Positions 25,710 to 34,657 of a stretch of 64,000 nt of DNA are shown in pieces. Position numbers and translations under genes: made by a program. Position 1 is the stretch's first letter. Every line of letters starts with the position of its first letter. Source of the DNA: Pseudomonas grimontii (GTDB lineage: Bacteria > Pseudomonadota > Gammaproteobacteria > Pseudomonadales > Pseudomonadaceae); assembly GCF_007858185.1 (NCBI RefSeq), contig NZ_VFES01000013.1, positions 62,006-126,005 of the forward strand, in the 5' to 3' direction. The notes under the pieces were generated by a model, which was given only the letters and a program-made list of their open reading frames with translations, made no database searches and was not told the DNA's origin.

Positions 25710-27908
25710 TCAAAAATCGACGGTAGCCGATAGTTGCAAGGTGCGTGGATACCCCGGGGAAAACGCACTATAAGAGGCCACGCCGGACCAATACTCACGG
25801 TCGAACACGTTCTGTACCGTGGCGCGGAAGGTTGTCGGCCGCCCTTCTATTTTGGTGGCGTAACGCGCGCCGGCATCAATGCGGGTCCAGGAATCGAGTT
25901 GTTGAGTGTTGGCCTGGTTGACGTATTGGCTGTCGGTGTAGATCGCGCCGCCGGTGAGGGTAAAACCGTCCAGCCACGGGGTGTCGTATTCCGCCCACAG
26001 ATTGGCCTGGATATCGGGCACGCCGACCGGCTTGTTGCCCTGGTTGGCGGCAGTCGCCGATTTGGTCAGCTCGCCATCGAGGAAGGTCACACCGCCCATC
26101 AAGCGGGTGCTGGTGGCCACTTCGCCGAACACGCTCAGTTCCAGGCCACGGTTGCGCTGTTCGGCCTGTACCGAATACACGCCATTGGCGCCCAGTTCGC
26201 CGGCAGGTTTCTCGATCTGAAACAACGCCAGTGTGGTCATGAAGGTGCCGTGCTCATACTTCACCCCCAGTTCGTGCTGCTTGGACTCATACGGCGCAAA
26301 AGTTTCCCCGGCGTTGCTCGCCGTGCCCGGTGCCGCGTCGCCCTTGCTCAGCCCTTCGACGTAGTTGTAGTAAAGGGAGACGTCCTCCCAAGGCTTGACC
26401 ACCACACCCAGCAACGGCGTGGTGGCGTTGGCGCTGTAACGCGAGCTGACGGAGCCGGCGGCATTGTAGTTACGTGACTCGATAAACTGCCGGCGCACAC
26501 CCAGGCTTAGTTGGAGACGGTCGTCGAGCATCCCTAAGGTGTCGGTCAAGGCCACGCCGGACAACTCCGACTCCGAGATCCGCAGCACCTTGGGCGTGTT
26601 GATGTATTGCTTGGGCGTGTCCACCGGGTGGTAGATATTGGAGAGGATTATCGTGCCGTTGTTGATGCCCCGCGACAGCTCATCCTGGTAACGGGTCGCC
26701 ATCAGCGTAGTGGTATGGGTGACCGGGCCGGTGGCGAAGAGTCCACGCATCCCCACATCGGCGGTAGAACGGTCGACGTTAAATTTGTAATAGCCCGGCA
26801 CGTTGCTGGTGTCACCGGCATCATTGAGGATGCGCGGCACCTGGTCGGACATGCGTTTCACATCCGACTTGCCGCCGCCTGCATGGGCGAACACGGTGAG
26901 GTTGTCGCTCAGGTCATATTCACCGCCGAGCAATGCGGACTGTTCCTTGGTATCCGACCAGCCCCACTTTTGCGGCAGGCTGGTGCGGCCATTGGGGGCG
27001 GATGGCACGTCAACGCCCGGTGCGATGGTGAACGGGCGTGAGGCGCCCTCGAAGCTTTCTTTCTGACTGATGTAGTCGAGGTTCAGGCGTAGCCGCTCGC
27101 CACGGTAATCCAGGGCAATCGCACCGATCCCTACGTCGCGATGCTGGTCGTCCACGGCCGTGTCGCCACCCTGCAGGCTGCCGTTAAAGCGCACGCCGAA
27201 CTGGTTTTCCGCACCAAAACGCCGACTGATGTCCAGGTGCCCACCCGCCTGGGAGTCCGACGCGTAGCTGCCGGTAAACCGGGTCAGGTCTTCCTCCAAC
27301 GGCCGCTTGGGCACGATATTGATCACCCCACCCACGCCACTGTTGGGCGAGATGCCGTACATCAAGGCGCCCGGCCCCTTGAGCACTTCGATACGCTCGG
27401 CGTACTCGGTAAAAGCCCGGTAGTTGGGGGCTACGCCGTACACACCGTCGTAGGCCAGCTCACCCAGGTTGCCTTCGCCGATGGCAAAACCGCGAATGAA
27501 AAACGAATCGACGATACCGCCCGTCTGCCCCGTGGAGCGCACCGAAGGGTCGCGTTCCAGGGCATCGGCTACGGTGACGGTTTGCAGGTCGGCAAGGGTT
27601 TTGGCGGTGTAGCTGGTGACGCTGAACGGCGTGTCCATCACGTCTTTGTTGCCCATCATTCCAAGCCGCGCGCCGCGCGCCACCTGCCCACCGGAAAGGA
27701 CCTCGGGCAGCGCCGTCGGGCCGTTGTAGCGGCCGTCGATCGTGGTGGTGTCGAGGGTCAGGCTGGGCGTGCTGTCATCCGTGACGGCAGGCGTTGGTGT
27801 CTCAGCCCAGGCATTGGCGCCCGCTGCGACCATGACGAAATTCAACAGGGCCGTTCGAATGGCAAGTGTTAACGCGCGTTCACCGCAGGGCCGACTGGCA
27901 ACAGGCAT
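25710..27908 (-). CDS. TonB-dependent siderophore receptor without a signalling domain
   Basis: A 732-residue outer-membrane receptor. A signal peptide (ending near AWAETP) is followed by the plug domain (DVMDTPFSVTSYTAKTL, SVRSTGQTGGIVDSFFIRGF, ERIEVLKGPGALMYGISPNS) and a 22-strand barrel ending in the terminal phenylalanine TVDF. There is no STN signalling domain. It is clearly paralogous to the receptor at 31024, sharing long identical stretches of plug and barrel. Its promoter carries the 31-bp element also found before that receptor. It is divergent from the MFS gene. Ligand probably a xenosiderophore, as no siderophore synthesis genes are in the window. Confidence 0.93.
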   Translation of the reverse strand: MPVASRPCGERALTLAIRTALLNFVMVAAGANAWAETPTPAVTDDSTPSLTLDTTTIDGRYNGPTALPEVLSGGQVARGARLGMMGNKDVMDTPFSVTSYTAKTLADLQTVTVADALERDPSVRSTGQTGGIVDSFFIRGFAIGEGNLGELAYDGVYGVAPNYRAFTEYAERIEVLKGPGALMYGISPNSGVGGVINIVPKRPLEEDLTRFTGSYASDSQAGGHLDISRRFGAENQFGVRFNGSLQGGDTAVDDQHRDVGIGAIALDYRGERLRLNLDYISQKESFEGASRPFTIAPGVDVPSAPNGRTSLPQKWGWSDTKEQSALLGGEYDLSDNLTVFAHAGGGKSDVKRMSDQVPRILNDAGDTSNVPGYYKFNVDRSTADVGMRGLFATGPVTHTTTLMATRYQDELSRGINNGTIILSNIYHPVDTPKQYINTPKVLRISESELSGVALTDTLGMLDDRLQLSLGVRRQFIESRNYNAAGSVSSRYSANATTPLLGVVVKPWEDVSLYYNYVEGLSKGDAAPGTASNAGETFAPYESKQHELGVKYEHGTFMTTLALFQIEKPAGELGANGVYSVQAEQRNRGLELSVFGEVATSTRLMGGVTFLDGELTKSATAANQGNKPVGVPDIQANLWAEYDTPWLDGFTLTGGAIYTDSQYVNQANTQQLDSWTRIDAGARYATKIEGRPTTFRATVQNVFDREYWSGVASYSAFSPGYPRTLQLSATVDF

Positions 27909-27953
27909 GACGAGAGGATCCTTTCAACGAGAGAAAATGGGAATCACTCCTAA

Positions 27954-27984
27954 TGCCAGTCGACGTGCGAAAAAGTATCACCCT
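27954..27984 (-). promoter_or_regulatory. Shared receptor promoter element, copy 1
   Basis: On the minus strand AGGGTGATACTTTTT, 6 variable bases, then TCGACTGGCA. The copy at 30948-30978 matches at 26 of 31 positions with no gap. An A-rich GCAAAAA/TAAAC tract precedes both, and CTCTCGT follows both some 20-30 bases later. It is a candidate site for the FecI-type sigma factor at 29429. Confidence 0.6.
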
Positions 27985-28081
27985 CCCGTTTAATTTTTTT
28001 GCACGGTCGCAGGGTTGTACTGGAAGCCGCGTTCCTCCCACACTTGCATGAAATGGCCCTGTGGCTGACCAAGGAGTACTC

Positions 28082-29311
28082 ATGTCCCAAGCAGGTGCCA
28101 TCCAGGGTTCGCGTGTGAGAATCCTCATTTATCTTCTGTTCGCGATCCAACTGGTCTCCATGGGCGCGATGGAAATGAGCGGGCCGTTCTGGCCCGTGCA
28201 CCTGCGCGGGCTGGCCTCCTCGGAGTCGGTCTTCAGCTTCGCCAGCATCGCCGTGTACGTCGGGCCGATGCTGGGCATCATGCTGACCAGTGCATTCTGG
28301 GGCCGTATCGGCGATCGCTACGGGCACAAATTGATGATGATCCGCGCACTCGCGGGGTTGTCCCTGACCCAGCTCGGGCTGGCGTTTTTCAGCGACATCT
28401 GGGTCATCCTGGTGCTGCGTTTCCTGCAGGGCGCCTTTGCCGGCTATATCGCCCCGGCGCAGGCTTACGGGGTGAGTATCGAAGCGCCGTCGCGACGAGC
28501 GCGGCTATTTGCGATTCTGCAGATATCGACCAATGTCGGCTCACTGCTGGGTGCGGTTGTTGGCGGCCTGATCCTCGATTACGCGACGTTTTTCTGGATC
28601 AACATCGTCGCCTCGATGCTCTGCGCACTCTGTACCGTCATCGCCGCCGTGACGTTGCCGGATGTGCCCCCTGTACCCAAGCAACCGACGGTGGCCACCC
28701 GCACGCCGGCCGCAGGCACCGACAGCGTATGGCGCAGCTCTGCCCTGCTGTCACTGCTGTGCGTCATGGGGATCCTGCTGCTGGCGCGCATGCTGCCGCA
28801 GACATCGTTCTCGCTGTACGTAAGCTCGACGTTCAAGGTCAGCAACTCCGTCGTCGGCCTGTGCTACGGGTTGCTGGCGCTGGGTTTTATCCTGTCGGCA
28901 ACGGCATGGTCGCGCTACTTCGAGCATCGTTCCCAGGCAGAAACCCTGCAACGCATCACGTATATCGTCGTGGGTTGCATCGCCTTGACTGCCGTGGCGG
29001 GCGTAACGCGCAGCCCCGTGGTATTTATCGTCGCCTACTTCATTTGGGGGGTCCTGCTGGGAGCGACCACCCCCGTGCTGATGGCATTGGTCTCGAAAAC
29101 CGCCGACAGCTCGCGACAAGGCTACGTACTGGGGATTGCCCAAAGTACCGCGCAGTTCGCCTCGATTGCCGGCATCTCCATCGGTGGCTTGCTGAGCCAG
29201 GTCTACGGCCTGCAATACACCTATCTTTTCGTGTGCCTGGCCTATGCAGTGGCGCTGATTCCCATGGTCGCGTTGCGGTACTGGTCGGTGTCCGCGCCGC
29301 CCAATCGCTGA
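28082..29311 (+). CDS. MFS transporter, probably siderophore-related
   Basis: A 409-residue major facilitator with about 12 membrane segments. The first is LIYLLFAIQLVSMGAMEMSG; the MFS loop 2-3 motif is GRIGDRYGHKLMMIRALAG; a second-half equivalent lies near ARMLPQTSFSLYV. AAGGAG stands 7 bases before the ATG at 28082, better than an in-frame start 21 bases earlier. It sits between two siderophore receptors, so it may move the siderophore (import of the ferric form or export of the recycled ligand). Drug export is the alternative. Confidence 0.82.
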   Translation: MSQAGAIQGSRVRILIYLLFAIQLVSMGAMEMSGPFWPVHLRGLASSESVFSFASIAVYVGPMLGIMLTSAFWGRIGDRYGHKLMMIRALAGLSLTQLGLAFFSDIWVILVLRFLQGAFAGYIAPAQAYGVSIEAPSRRARLFAILQISTNVGSLLGAVVGGLILDYATFFWINIVASMLCALCTVIAAVTLPDVPPVPKQPTVATRTPAAGTDSVWRSSALLSLLCVMGILLLARMLPQTSFSLYVSSTFKVSNSVVGLCYGLLALGFILSATAWSRYFEHRSQAETLQRITYIVVGCIALTAVAGVTRSPVVFIVAYFIWGVLLGATTPVLMALVSKTADSSRQGYVLGIAQSTAQFASIAGISIGGLLSQVYGLQYTYLFVCLAYAVALIPMVALRYWSVSAPPNR

Positions 29312-29391
29312 TTAACGCCTCGATACGCATGTCACACGCCTGATCACCGGACATGATCGCGCTTGCGCTCACGTCGGTTTGTCAACTAGCA

Positions 29392-29408
29392 TTGGGAATA
29401 CTTCTCAA
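29392..29408. promoter_or_regulatory. Probable Fur box before the sigma factor gene
   Basis: TTGGGAATACTTCTCAA, read on the other strand TTGAGAAGTATTCCCAA, is a 7-3-7 near-palindrome of the Fur-box type (TTGAGAA arms). It overlaps the promoter region of the FecI-type gene, 20 bases from its start, and would link the sigma factor to iron limitation. Confidence 0.5.
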
Positions 29409-29428
29409 TTACAAACAAATCTGCCGCC

Positions 29429-29944
29429 ATGAGCGAAACCTCTTCCGCGAATCACCTCAATCACCTGCGCGCCATCGAGGCCCTGTACAGCGGGCATCAC
29501 GGCTGGCTGTATGCCACGCTGAAGAGAAAACTGGGTAACGCCATGGATGCGGCGGATCTGGCCCAGGACACCTTCACCCGGATCCTGGCCTCCCAAGTCA
29601 CGGTGATCGACCAGCCACGGGCGTACTTGAGCTGCGTGGCCAAGGGCATTCTGGTCAACTGGTACCAGCGCAAGGCACTGGAACGCGCCTACCTGGATGC
29701 ACTGGCGAACGTGCCTGCCCACGAAGCGCCGTCGCCCGAAGCGCACTTCATGGTGCTGGAAACCCTGCACGAAATCGATGCCATGCTCGATACCCTGGCG
29801 CCGCTGGTCAAGCGTGCCTTCCTGCTGTCGCAGATCAACGGCCTCAAGTACGACGACATCGCCGAGCAGCTGGGTGTATCGCTGATCACCGTCAAACGTT
29901 ACATGAAGCAGGCCTTCGTACAGTGCCTGATGCTGGTGGAGTGA
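29429..29944 (+). CDS. FecI-type ECF RNA polymerase sigma factor
   Basis: A 171-residue ECF sigma factor. Region 2 covers about residues 12-80 (LYSGHHGWLYATLKRKLGNA, DAADLAQDTFTRILAS) and region 4 about 110-165 (LAPLVKRAFLLSQINGLKYD, IAEQLGVSLITVKRYMKQAF). It is directly followed by a FecR gene, and next comes a receptor with an STN domain: the complete three-part surface-signalling set. Likely induced through Fur and activated by FecR when the ligand binds the receptor at 31024. Confidence 0.93.
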   Translation: MSETSSANHLNHLRAIEALYSGHHGWLYATLKRKLGNAMDAADLAQDTFTRILASQVTVIDQPRAYLSCVAKGILVNWYQRKALERAYLDALANVPAHEAPSPEAHFMVLETLHEIDAMLDTLAPLVKRAFLLSQINGLKYDDIAEQLGVSLITVKRYMKQAFVQCLMLVE

Positions 29945-30922
29945 ATGCTCGGTCTGCGCAAGGAACCGCCGCTGGACCCGCAGGTACTCGAAGAAGCCGC
30001 CGACTGGCTGATGCGCTTGAGCGAACGCGAACTGAGCGACCACGAACGCGCCGAATGGGAGCGCTGGAAGGTCAGCAGCCCGGAGCGGGATCGCGCCTGG
30101 TCGCGTGCACAATTGCTGCAGAGCAAGTTCGGCGGCCTGCCGTCGTCCCTGGCAATGTCGGCCCTGGACCGACCAAACAGCCCGGAACGTCGTGCAGCGC
30201 TGGGCAAGCTGGCGATCCTGCTGGCGGTGATGCCCGTGGGTTGGGGAAGCTGGAAGCTGGCGCAATCGCAGCAATGGTCAGCGGACTACCGTACCGACGT
30301 TGGCCAGCGCCGCGAACTGACCCTGGCCGATGGCTCGCGCATCACCCTGAATACCGATACTGCCATCGACGTCGTATTCGACGAGCGCCAACGGCTTATT
30401 CACCTGCGCGAAGGCGAAATCCTGGTGCAGACCGCCGTGGACACAGCCCCTCTGCCCCGCCCTTTCCTGATCAGCACCCGCCAGGGGCGCATGCAGGCGC
30501 TGGGCACACGCTTTACCGTACGTGAAGTGAGCCCACGCACGCACCTCGCGGTAATCGACGGCGCGGTGAGCGTGATATTGGCCGATAACCGCCAGACCCC
30601 ACCGCTGATCGTCAACGCAGGGCAACGCACCGACTTCTCCTCACAGACCTTTGGTGACCTGGCGCCGACCGATCGCTACATCGGTTCATGGACCCAAGGC
30701 ATGTTGATGGCCGACAAGATGCGCCTGGCGGATTTCGTCGCGGAACTGACGCGCTACCGCCGAGGTTTCCTGCGCTGTGATCCCGCCATCGCCGACCTGC
30801 GCATTTCCGGGGCCTTTCCGATCAGTGATACCGATCGCACCTTAAGCATGCTGGTGCACACCTACCCCGTGCTGGCGAACAGTCATTTGCGCGGTTATTG
30901 GGTCACCCTGTCGCCCGCCTGA
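29945..30922 (+). CDS. FecR-type membrane-anchored sigma regulator
   Basis: A 325-residue protein. A DUF4880 N-terminal cytoplasmic part (EEAADWLMRLSERELSDHER) is followed by a single membrane segment near residues 85-105 (KLAILLAVMPVGWGSWKLA), the periplasmic FecR domain (YRTDVGQRRELTLADGSRIT, ALGTRFTVREVS) and a C-terminal DUF4974-like end (ADFVAELTRYRRGFLRCD). The ATG follows the sigma gene stop directly (TGAATG). It relays the signal from the receptor STN domain to the sigma factor. Confidence 0.93.
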   Translation: MLGLRKEPPLDPQVLEEAADWLMRLSERELSDHERAEWERWKVSSPERDRAWSRAQLLQSKFGGLPSSLAMSALDRPNSPERRAALGKLAILLAVMPVGWGSWKLAQSQQWSADYRTDVGQRRELTLADGSRITLNTDTAIDVVFDERQRLIHLREGEILVQTAVDTAPLPRPFLISTRQGRMQALGTRFTVREVSPRTHLAVIDGAVSVILADNRQTPPLIVNAGQRTDFSSQTFGDLAPTDRYIGSWTQGMLMADKMRLADFVAELTRYRRGFLRCDPAIADLRISGAFPISDTDRTLSMLVHTYPVLANSHLRGYWVTLSPA

Positions 30923-30947
30923 GCTCACGCAAAAATAAACCGTGGCC

Positions 30948-30978
30948 AGGGTGATACTTTTTTCGATCTCGACTGGCA
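30948..30978 (+). promoter_or_regulatory. Shared receptor promoter element, copy 2
   Basis: AGGGTGATACTTTTT, 6 variable bases, then TCGACTGGCA, lying 45 bases before the STN receptor start and 26 bases after the FecR stop. It matches copy 1 (27954-27984, minus) at 26 of 31 positions. Position and conservation suggest the promoter used by the linked sigma factor. Confidence 0.6.
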
Positions 30979-31023
30979 AACACAGGAACAGCCTTTTCCT
31001 CTCGTCCATTGGGTCATCCTTTC

Positions 31024-33438
31024 ATGCTCGTAGCACGGCCCCTGCGTCCGGCTCGTCCGTTCAAACCGATGGTGCACGGCGTCGTGCTCAGCCTGCTGCT
31101 GGCCAGTGCTGTGCGCGCGCCGGCATTGGCGGGGGAACCGGCCCAATTGAACGCGGTCGCTGTGCAGACCTACCACATTGCCCCCGGCCCGCTCGGCGCT
31201 ACGCTCTCAAGCTTTGCCGTGGACGCCGGCATTGCCCTGTCGTTCCAGCCGTCGATCACCGAGGGGCTGATCAGTCCCGAACTGAGCGGGACCTTCTCCA
31301 CGCAGGAGGCCGTCACGCGTTTGCTCGCAGGCAGCGGCCTGGAGATGGTGTTGCGCAGCGATGGCAGCTACACCCTGGTCCTGCGCAGGGTCACGTTGTC
31401 GGCCACCACCGTGGAGGCGGCGCAACAACATACCGATAGCCTGCCGCCGGTGTACCCGGGCGGCCAGGTGGCCGAGGGCGGGCGTCTCGGCCTGCTCGGT
31501 AATACGGATGTGATGGACGCGCCCTTCAGCATCAGCACCTATACCGCGTCATTGATCAAGGACCAGCAGGCGACAACCGTGGGCGACGTGCTGGAGCGCG
31601 ACTCCTCGGTCCGCTCCACCGGCCAGACGGGGGGTATCGTCGATTCATTCTTTATCCGTGGTTTTCCGGTGGGCGAAGGCAACCTCGGGGAACTGGCGTT
31701 CGACGGGGTGTACGGCGTGGCCTCCAATTACCGGGTATTCACCGACTACGCCGAACGCATCGAAGTGGTCAAAGGCCCCGGCGCCCTCCTCTACGGCATG
31801 TCCCCCAACAGCGCCGTCGGCGGCGTGATCAACGTGGTCCCCAAGCGCTCCCTGGACGAGGACCTGACCCGCGTCACTGCCACCTATGCCCAGGACCTGC
31901 AACTGGGCACCCACATCGACCTGAGTCGGCGGTTTGGCCAAGACCGTCAATTCGGCGTGCGCGTCAACGGCCGTGTGCAGCAGGGTGACACCGTCATCGA
32001 CAAGCAATCGCGGGATGTCGGAGTCAGTGCCATCGCCCTGGATTACCAGGGCGATCGACTGCGCACCAGCCTGGACCTGATCGCCCAGCAAGAGCAATTT
32101 GACGCCGCGTCACGGCCCTTCCTGATCGCTTCCGAGGTGCCGATTCCCCACGCCGCCAACGGGCGAACCAACGTCAGCCAGGATTGGGGCTGGTCCAAGA
32201 CCCGCGACGAATCGGCCTTGCTGGGTGGCGAGTATGACGTGAGCGACGCACTGACCCTGTTTGCCCATGCCGGCGGTGGGCAGTCGAACGTGGCACGCCT
32301 GTCCGACCAGACCCCGACCATCATCAACACCGCCGGCGACACCTCGTCGATCCCCGGCTACTACAAATTCAAGGTCCGGCGCTACACGGTCGACACCGGT
32401 GCCCGCCTGCATTTCGACACCGGGCCGATCAGCCACAGCACCACGCTGCAAGTCACGCGTTATCGCGATGAGTTGTCGCGCGGCATCCTCTCAGGCCCGC
32501 CGATCCTGTCGAACATTTACCACCCTATCTCACGGCCCGAGGTAGACATTGCAACGCCTGCCACGCCAAAAGTCTCGGCGACCGAATTATCCGGCGTCGC
32601 GGTTGCCGACACTTTGTCGATGCTCGATCAGCGCCTGCAGGTGACTGCCGGCCTGCGCAGACAGACCATCCGCTCCAACAACTACAACGCGGCAGGCGCG
32701 GTGACGACGGCTTACGACGACGGCAAGACCACGCCGTTGTTCGGGGCAGTTGTCAGGCCGTGGGAGCATGTGTCGCTCTACTACAACTACCTGGAAGGCT
32801 TGAGCAAAGGCGATATCGCCCCCGCCACGGCCTCGAACGCAGGCCAGGTCTTTGCCCCCTACGTTTCACGCCAGCATGAGGTCGGGGTCAAGCTCGACTA
32901 CGGCACGGTCATGTCCACACTCGCGCTGTTCCAGATCACCAAACCCAGCGGCGAGCTGTCAGGCACCACCTTTGCGGTACAAGGCGAACAGCGCAACCGG
33001 GGCCTGGAGTTGAACGTATCCGGTGAGGCCGGCCGAGGCACACGCCTGCTCGGCGGCGTGACGTTGCTGGATGCACAGCTGACCAAAAGCGGAGTAGCCG
33101 CCAACCGGGGCAACACCCCGGTGGGAGTGCCCAAGGTGCAAGCCAACCTCTGGGCCGAGTGGGACGTGCCTTGGGTCGAGGGGCTGACGTTGACCAGCGG
33201 CGCGTTGTACACCGCCAGCCAATACGTGAACCAGGCCAATACCCAGCAGTTGGACCCCTGGACCCGCTTCGATATGGGCGTGCGCTACAGCACGCGCATC
33301 GCCCAGCGGCCGACGACCTTCCGCGCCACGGTACAGAACGTGTTCGACCGTGAATATTGGTCGGGCGTCGCCTCCTATGGTGCGTTCTCTCAAGGCTCGC
33401 CACGCACCCTTCTACTGTCGACCACGGTCGATTTCTGA
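31024..33438 (+). CDS. TonB-dependent siderophore receptor with STN signalling domain
   Basis: An 804-residue outer-membrane transducer. After a signal peptide (ending near ALAGEP) comes the secretin/TonB short N-terminal (STN) domain, about residues 45-120 (TYHIAPGPLGATLSSFAVDA, LLAGSGLEMVLRSDGSYTL), then the plug (SVRSTGQTGGIVDSFFIRGF) and barrel ending TVDF. The STN domain contacts FecR, so this receptor both imports and signals. The ATG at 31024 is used; a TTG 15 bases upstream is in frame. Paralogue of the receptor at 25710, which lacks STN. Confidence 0.94.
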   Translation: MLVARPLRPARPFKPMVHGVVLSLLLASAVRAPALAGEPAQLNAVAVQTYHIAPGPLGATLSSFAVDAGIALSFQPSITEGLISPELSGTFSTQEAVTRLLAGSGLEMVLRSDGSYTLVLRRVTLSATTVEAAQQHTDSLPPVYPGGQVAEGGRLGLLGNTDVMDAPFSISTYTASLIKDQQATTVGDVLERDSSVRSTGQTGGIVDSFFIRGFPVGEGNLGELAFDGVYGVASNYRVFTDYAERIEVVKGPGALLYGMSPNSAVGGVINVVPKRSLDEDLTRVTATYAQDLQLGTHIDLSRRFGQDRQFGVRVNGRVQQGDTVIDKQSRDVGVSAIALDYQGDRLRTSLDLIAQQEQFDAASRPFLIASEVPIPHAANGRTNVSQDWGWSKTRDESALLGGEYDVSDALTLFAHAGGGQSNVARLSDQTPTIINTAGDTSSIPGYYKFKVRRYTVDTGARLHFDTGPISHSTTLQVTRYRDELSRGILSGPPILSNIYHPISRPEVDIATPATPKVSATELSGVAVADTLSMLDQRLQVTAGLRRQTIRSNNYNAAGAVTTAYDDGKTTPLFGAVVRPWEHVSLYYNYLEGLSKGDIAPATASNAGQVFAPYVSRQHEVGVKLDYGTVMSTLALFQITKPSGELSGTTFAVQGEQRNRGLELNVSGEAGRGTRLLGGVTLLDAQLTKSGVAANRGNTPVGVPKVQANLWAEWDVPWVEGLTLTSGALYTASQYVNQANTQQLDPWTRFDMGVRYSTRIAQRPTTFRATVQNVFDREYWSGVASYGAFSQGSPRTLLLSTTVDF

Positions 33439-33502
33439 AACCTTCGGCCCGGCACGGCTATCTGCACCGCCACCCGGCTCGACCACTGCAAAGGCTTTAA
33501 CC

Positions 33503-34657
33503 ATGGTTACCATTGTTCGACGCAGCCACGCCTTCGCCGGGCTGCTGTTTGCGGGTTTGTTGGGATGGGCACTGCCGTCAACGGCGGCCGAGCCGCAGGC
33601 AACGCGCAGCACCGTCACCGATTTGCTCGGGCGCCAGGTCAAGGTGCACCTGCCGGTCCGGCGGGTCATTCTGGGGGAAGGTCGTCAGTTGTACCTGGTT
33701 GCCGCGCTGGATACGCAAAACCCCATAGAGCGAATCGTCGGCTGGCGCAAGGACCTGATCCAGTCCGACCCGGACACCTATGGCGCTTACCTGCGTAAAT
33801 TTCCCGCCATCGCCAAAATCCCCACCTTTGGCGGCTTTGAAGACGGCACCTTCGATATCGAGCAGGCCATCTCCCAGCGCCCGGACGTGATCATCCTCAA
33901 TATCGAGGCCCAACACGCCACCGAGGATGCCCGGTATATCGAAAAGCTCGACGCCTTGGGGATTCCGGTGGTGTACGTCGACTTTCGCAACCACCCGATG
34001 CAGAACACCGAACCGACCATGCGCCTGTTCGGCCAGTTGTTCGGCAAAGAAGCGCGTGCCGAAGCATTTATCGACTTTCGCAACCAGCAGATCCGCCGCG
34101 TCACCGACGTGATCAACGCGCAACAGCCTAAGCGCCCCAACGTGTTCATCGAACGTATCGGTGGCTACACCGACGATTGCTGCCTGAGTTTCGGCAATGA
34201 AAACTTTGGTCTGTTCGTCGATATGGCCGGTGGCAACAATATCGCCAGAAACGTCATCCCCAGCACCTTCGGCCAGCTGAACCCCGAGCAGGTGGTGGTC
34301 GCCAATCCGGAACAGGTGGTGGTCACCAGTGCCAACTGGGAAGCCTTTGCCCCCGGTGGCCATTGGGTCGGTGTGGGCCCCGGTGCCGACATGGCGCAAG
34401 CCCGGCGCAAACTGGCCTGGTACACCCGGCGCCCGGCCTATGCCGGGATCAAGGCACAGGATGACCAGGCGTTCCACGCGATCTGGCACCAGTTCTACAA
34501 CAGCCCGTATCAGTTCGTGGCCATCCAGCAGTTGGCCAAATGGTTTCATCCGACACTGTTTACCGACCTGGACCCTGAAGCCTCGTTCCGCGAATTGCAC
34601 GAACGATTCCTGCCAGTGCCCTATGAGCCGGGTTACTTCGTGAGCCTCAAACCATGA
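33503..34657 (+). CDS. Periplasmic iron-siderophore-binding protein
   Basis: A 384-residue solute-binding protein of the FecB/BtuF (Peripla_BP_2) type. The signal peptide is about residues 1-28 (HAFAGLLFAGLLGWALPSTA), followed by TVTDLLGRQVKVHLPVRRVI, PDVIILNIEAQHA and GIPVVYVDFRNHP. A cysteine pair in GGYTDDCCLSFG is unusual. The ATG at 33503 gives a clean signal peptide; longer frames overlap the receptor gene. It overlaps the permease gene by ATGA. Confidence 0.88.
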   Translation: MVTIVRRSHAFAGLLFAGLLGWALPSTAAEPQATRSTVTDLLGRQVKVHLPVRRVILGEGRQLYLVAALDTQNPIERIVGWRKDLIQSDPDTYGAYLRKFPAIAKIPTFGGFEDGTFDIEQAISQRPDVIILNIEAQHATEDARYIEKLDALGIPVVYVDFRNHPMQNTEPTMRLFGQLFGKEARAEAFIDFRNQQIRRVTDVINAQQPKRPNVFIERIGGYTDDCCLSFGNENFGLFVDMAGGNNIARNVIPSTFGQLNPEQVVVANPEQVVVTSANWEAFAPGGHWVGVGPGADMAQARRKLAWYTRRPAYAGIKAQDDQAFHAIWHQFYNSPYQFVAIQQLAKWFHPTLFTDLDPEASFRELHERFLPVPYEPGYFVSLKP

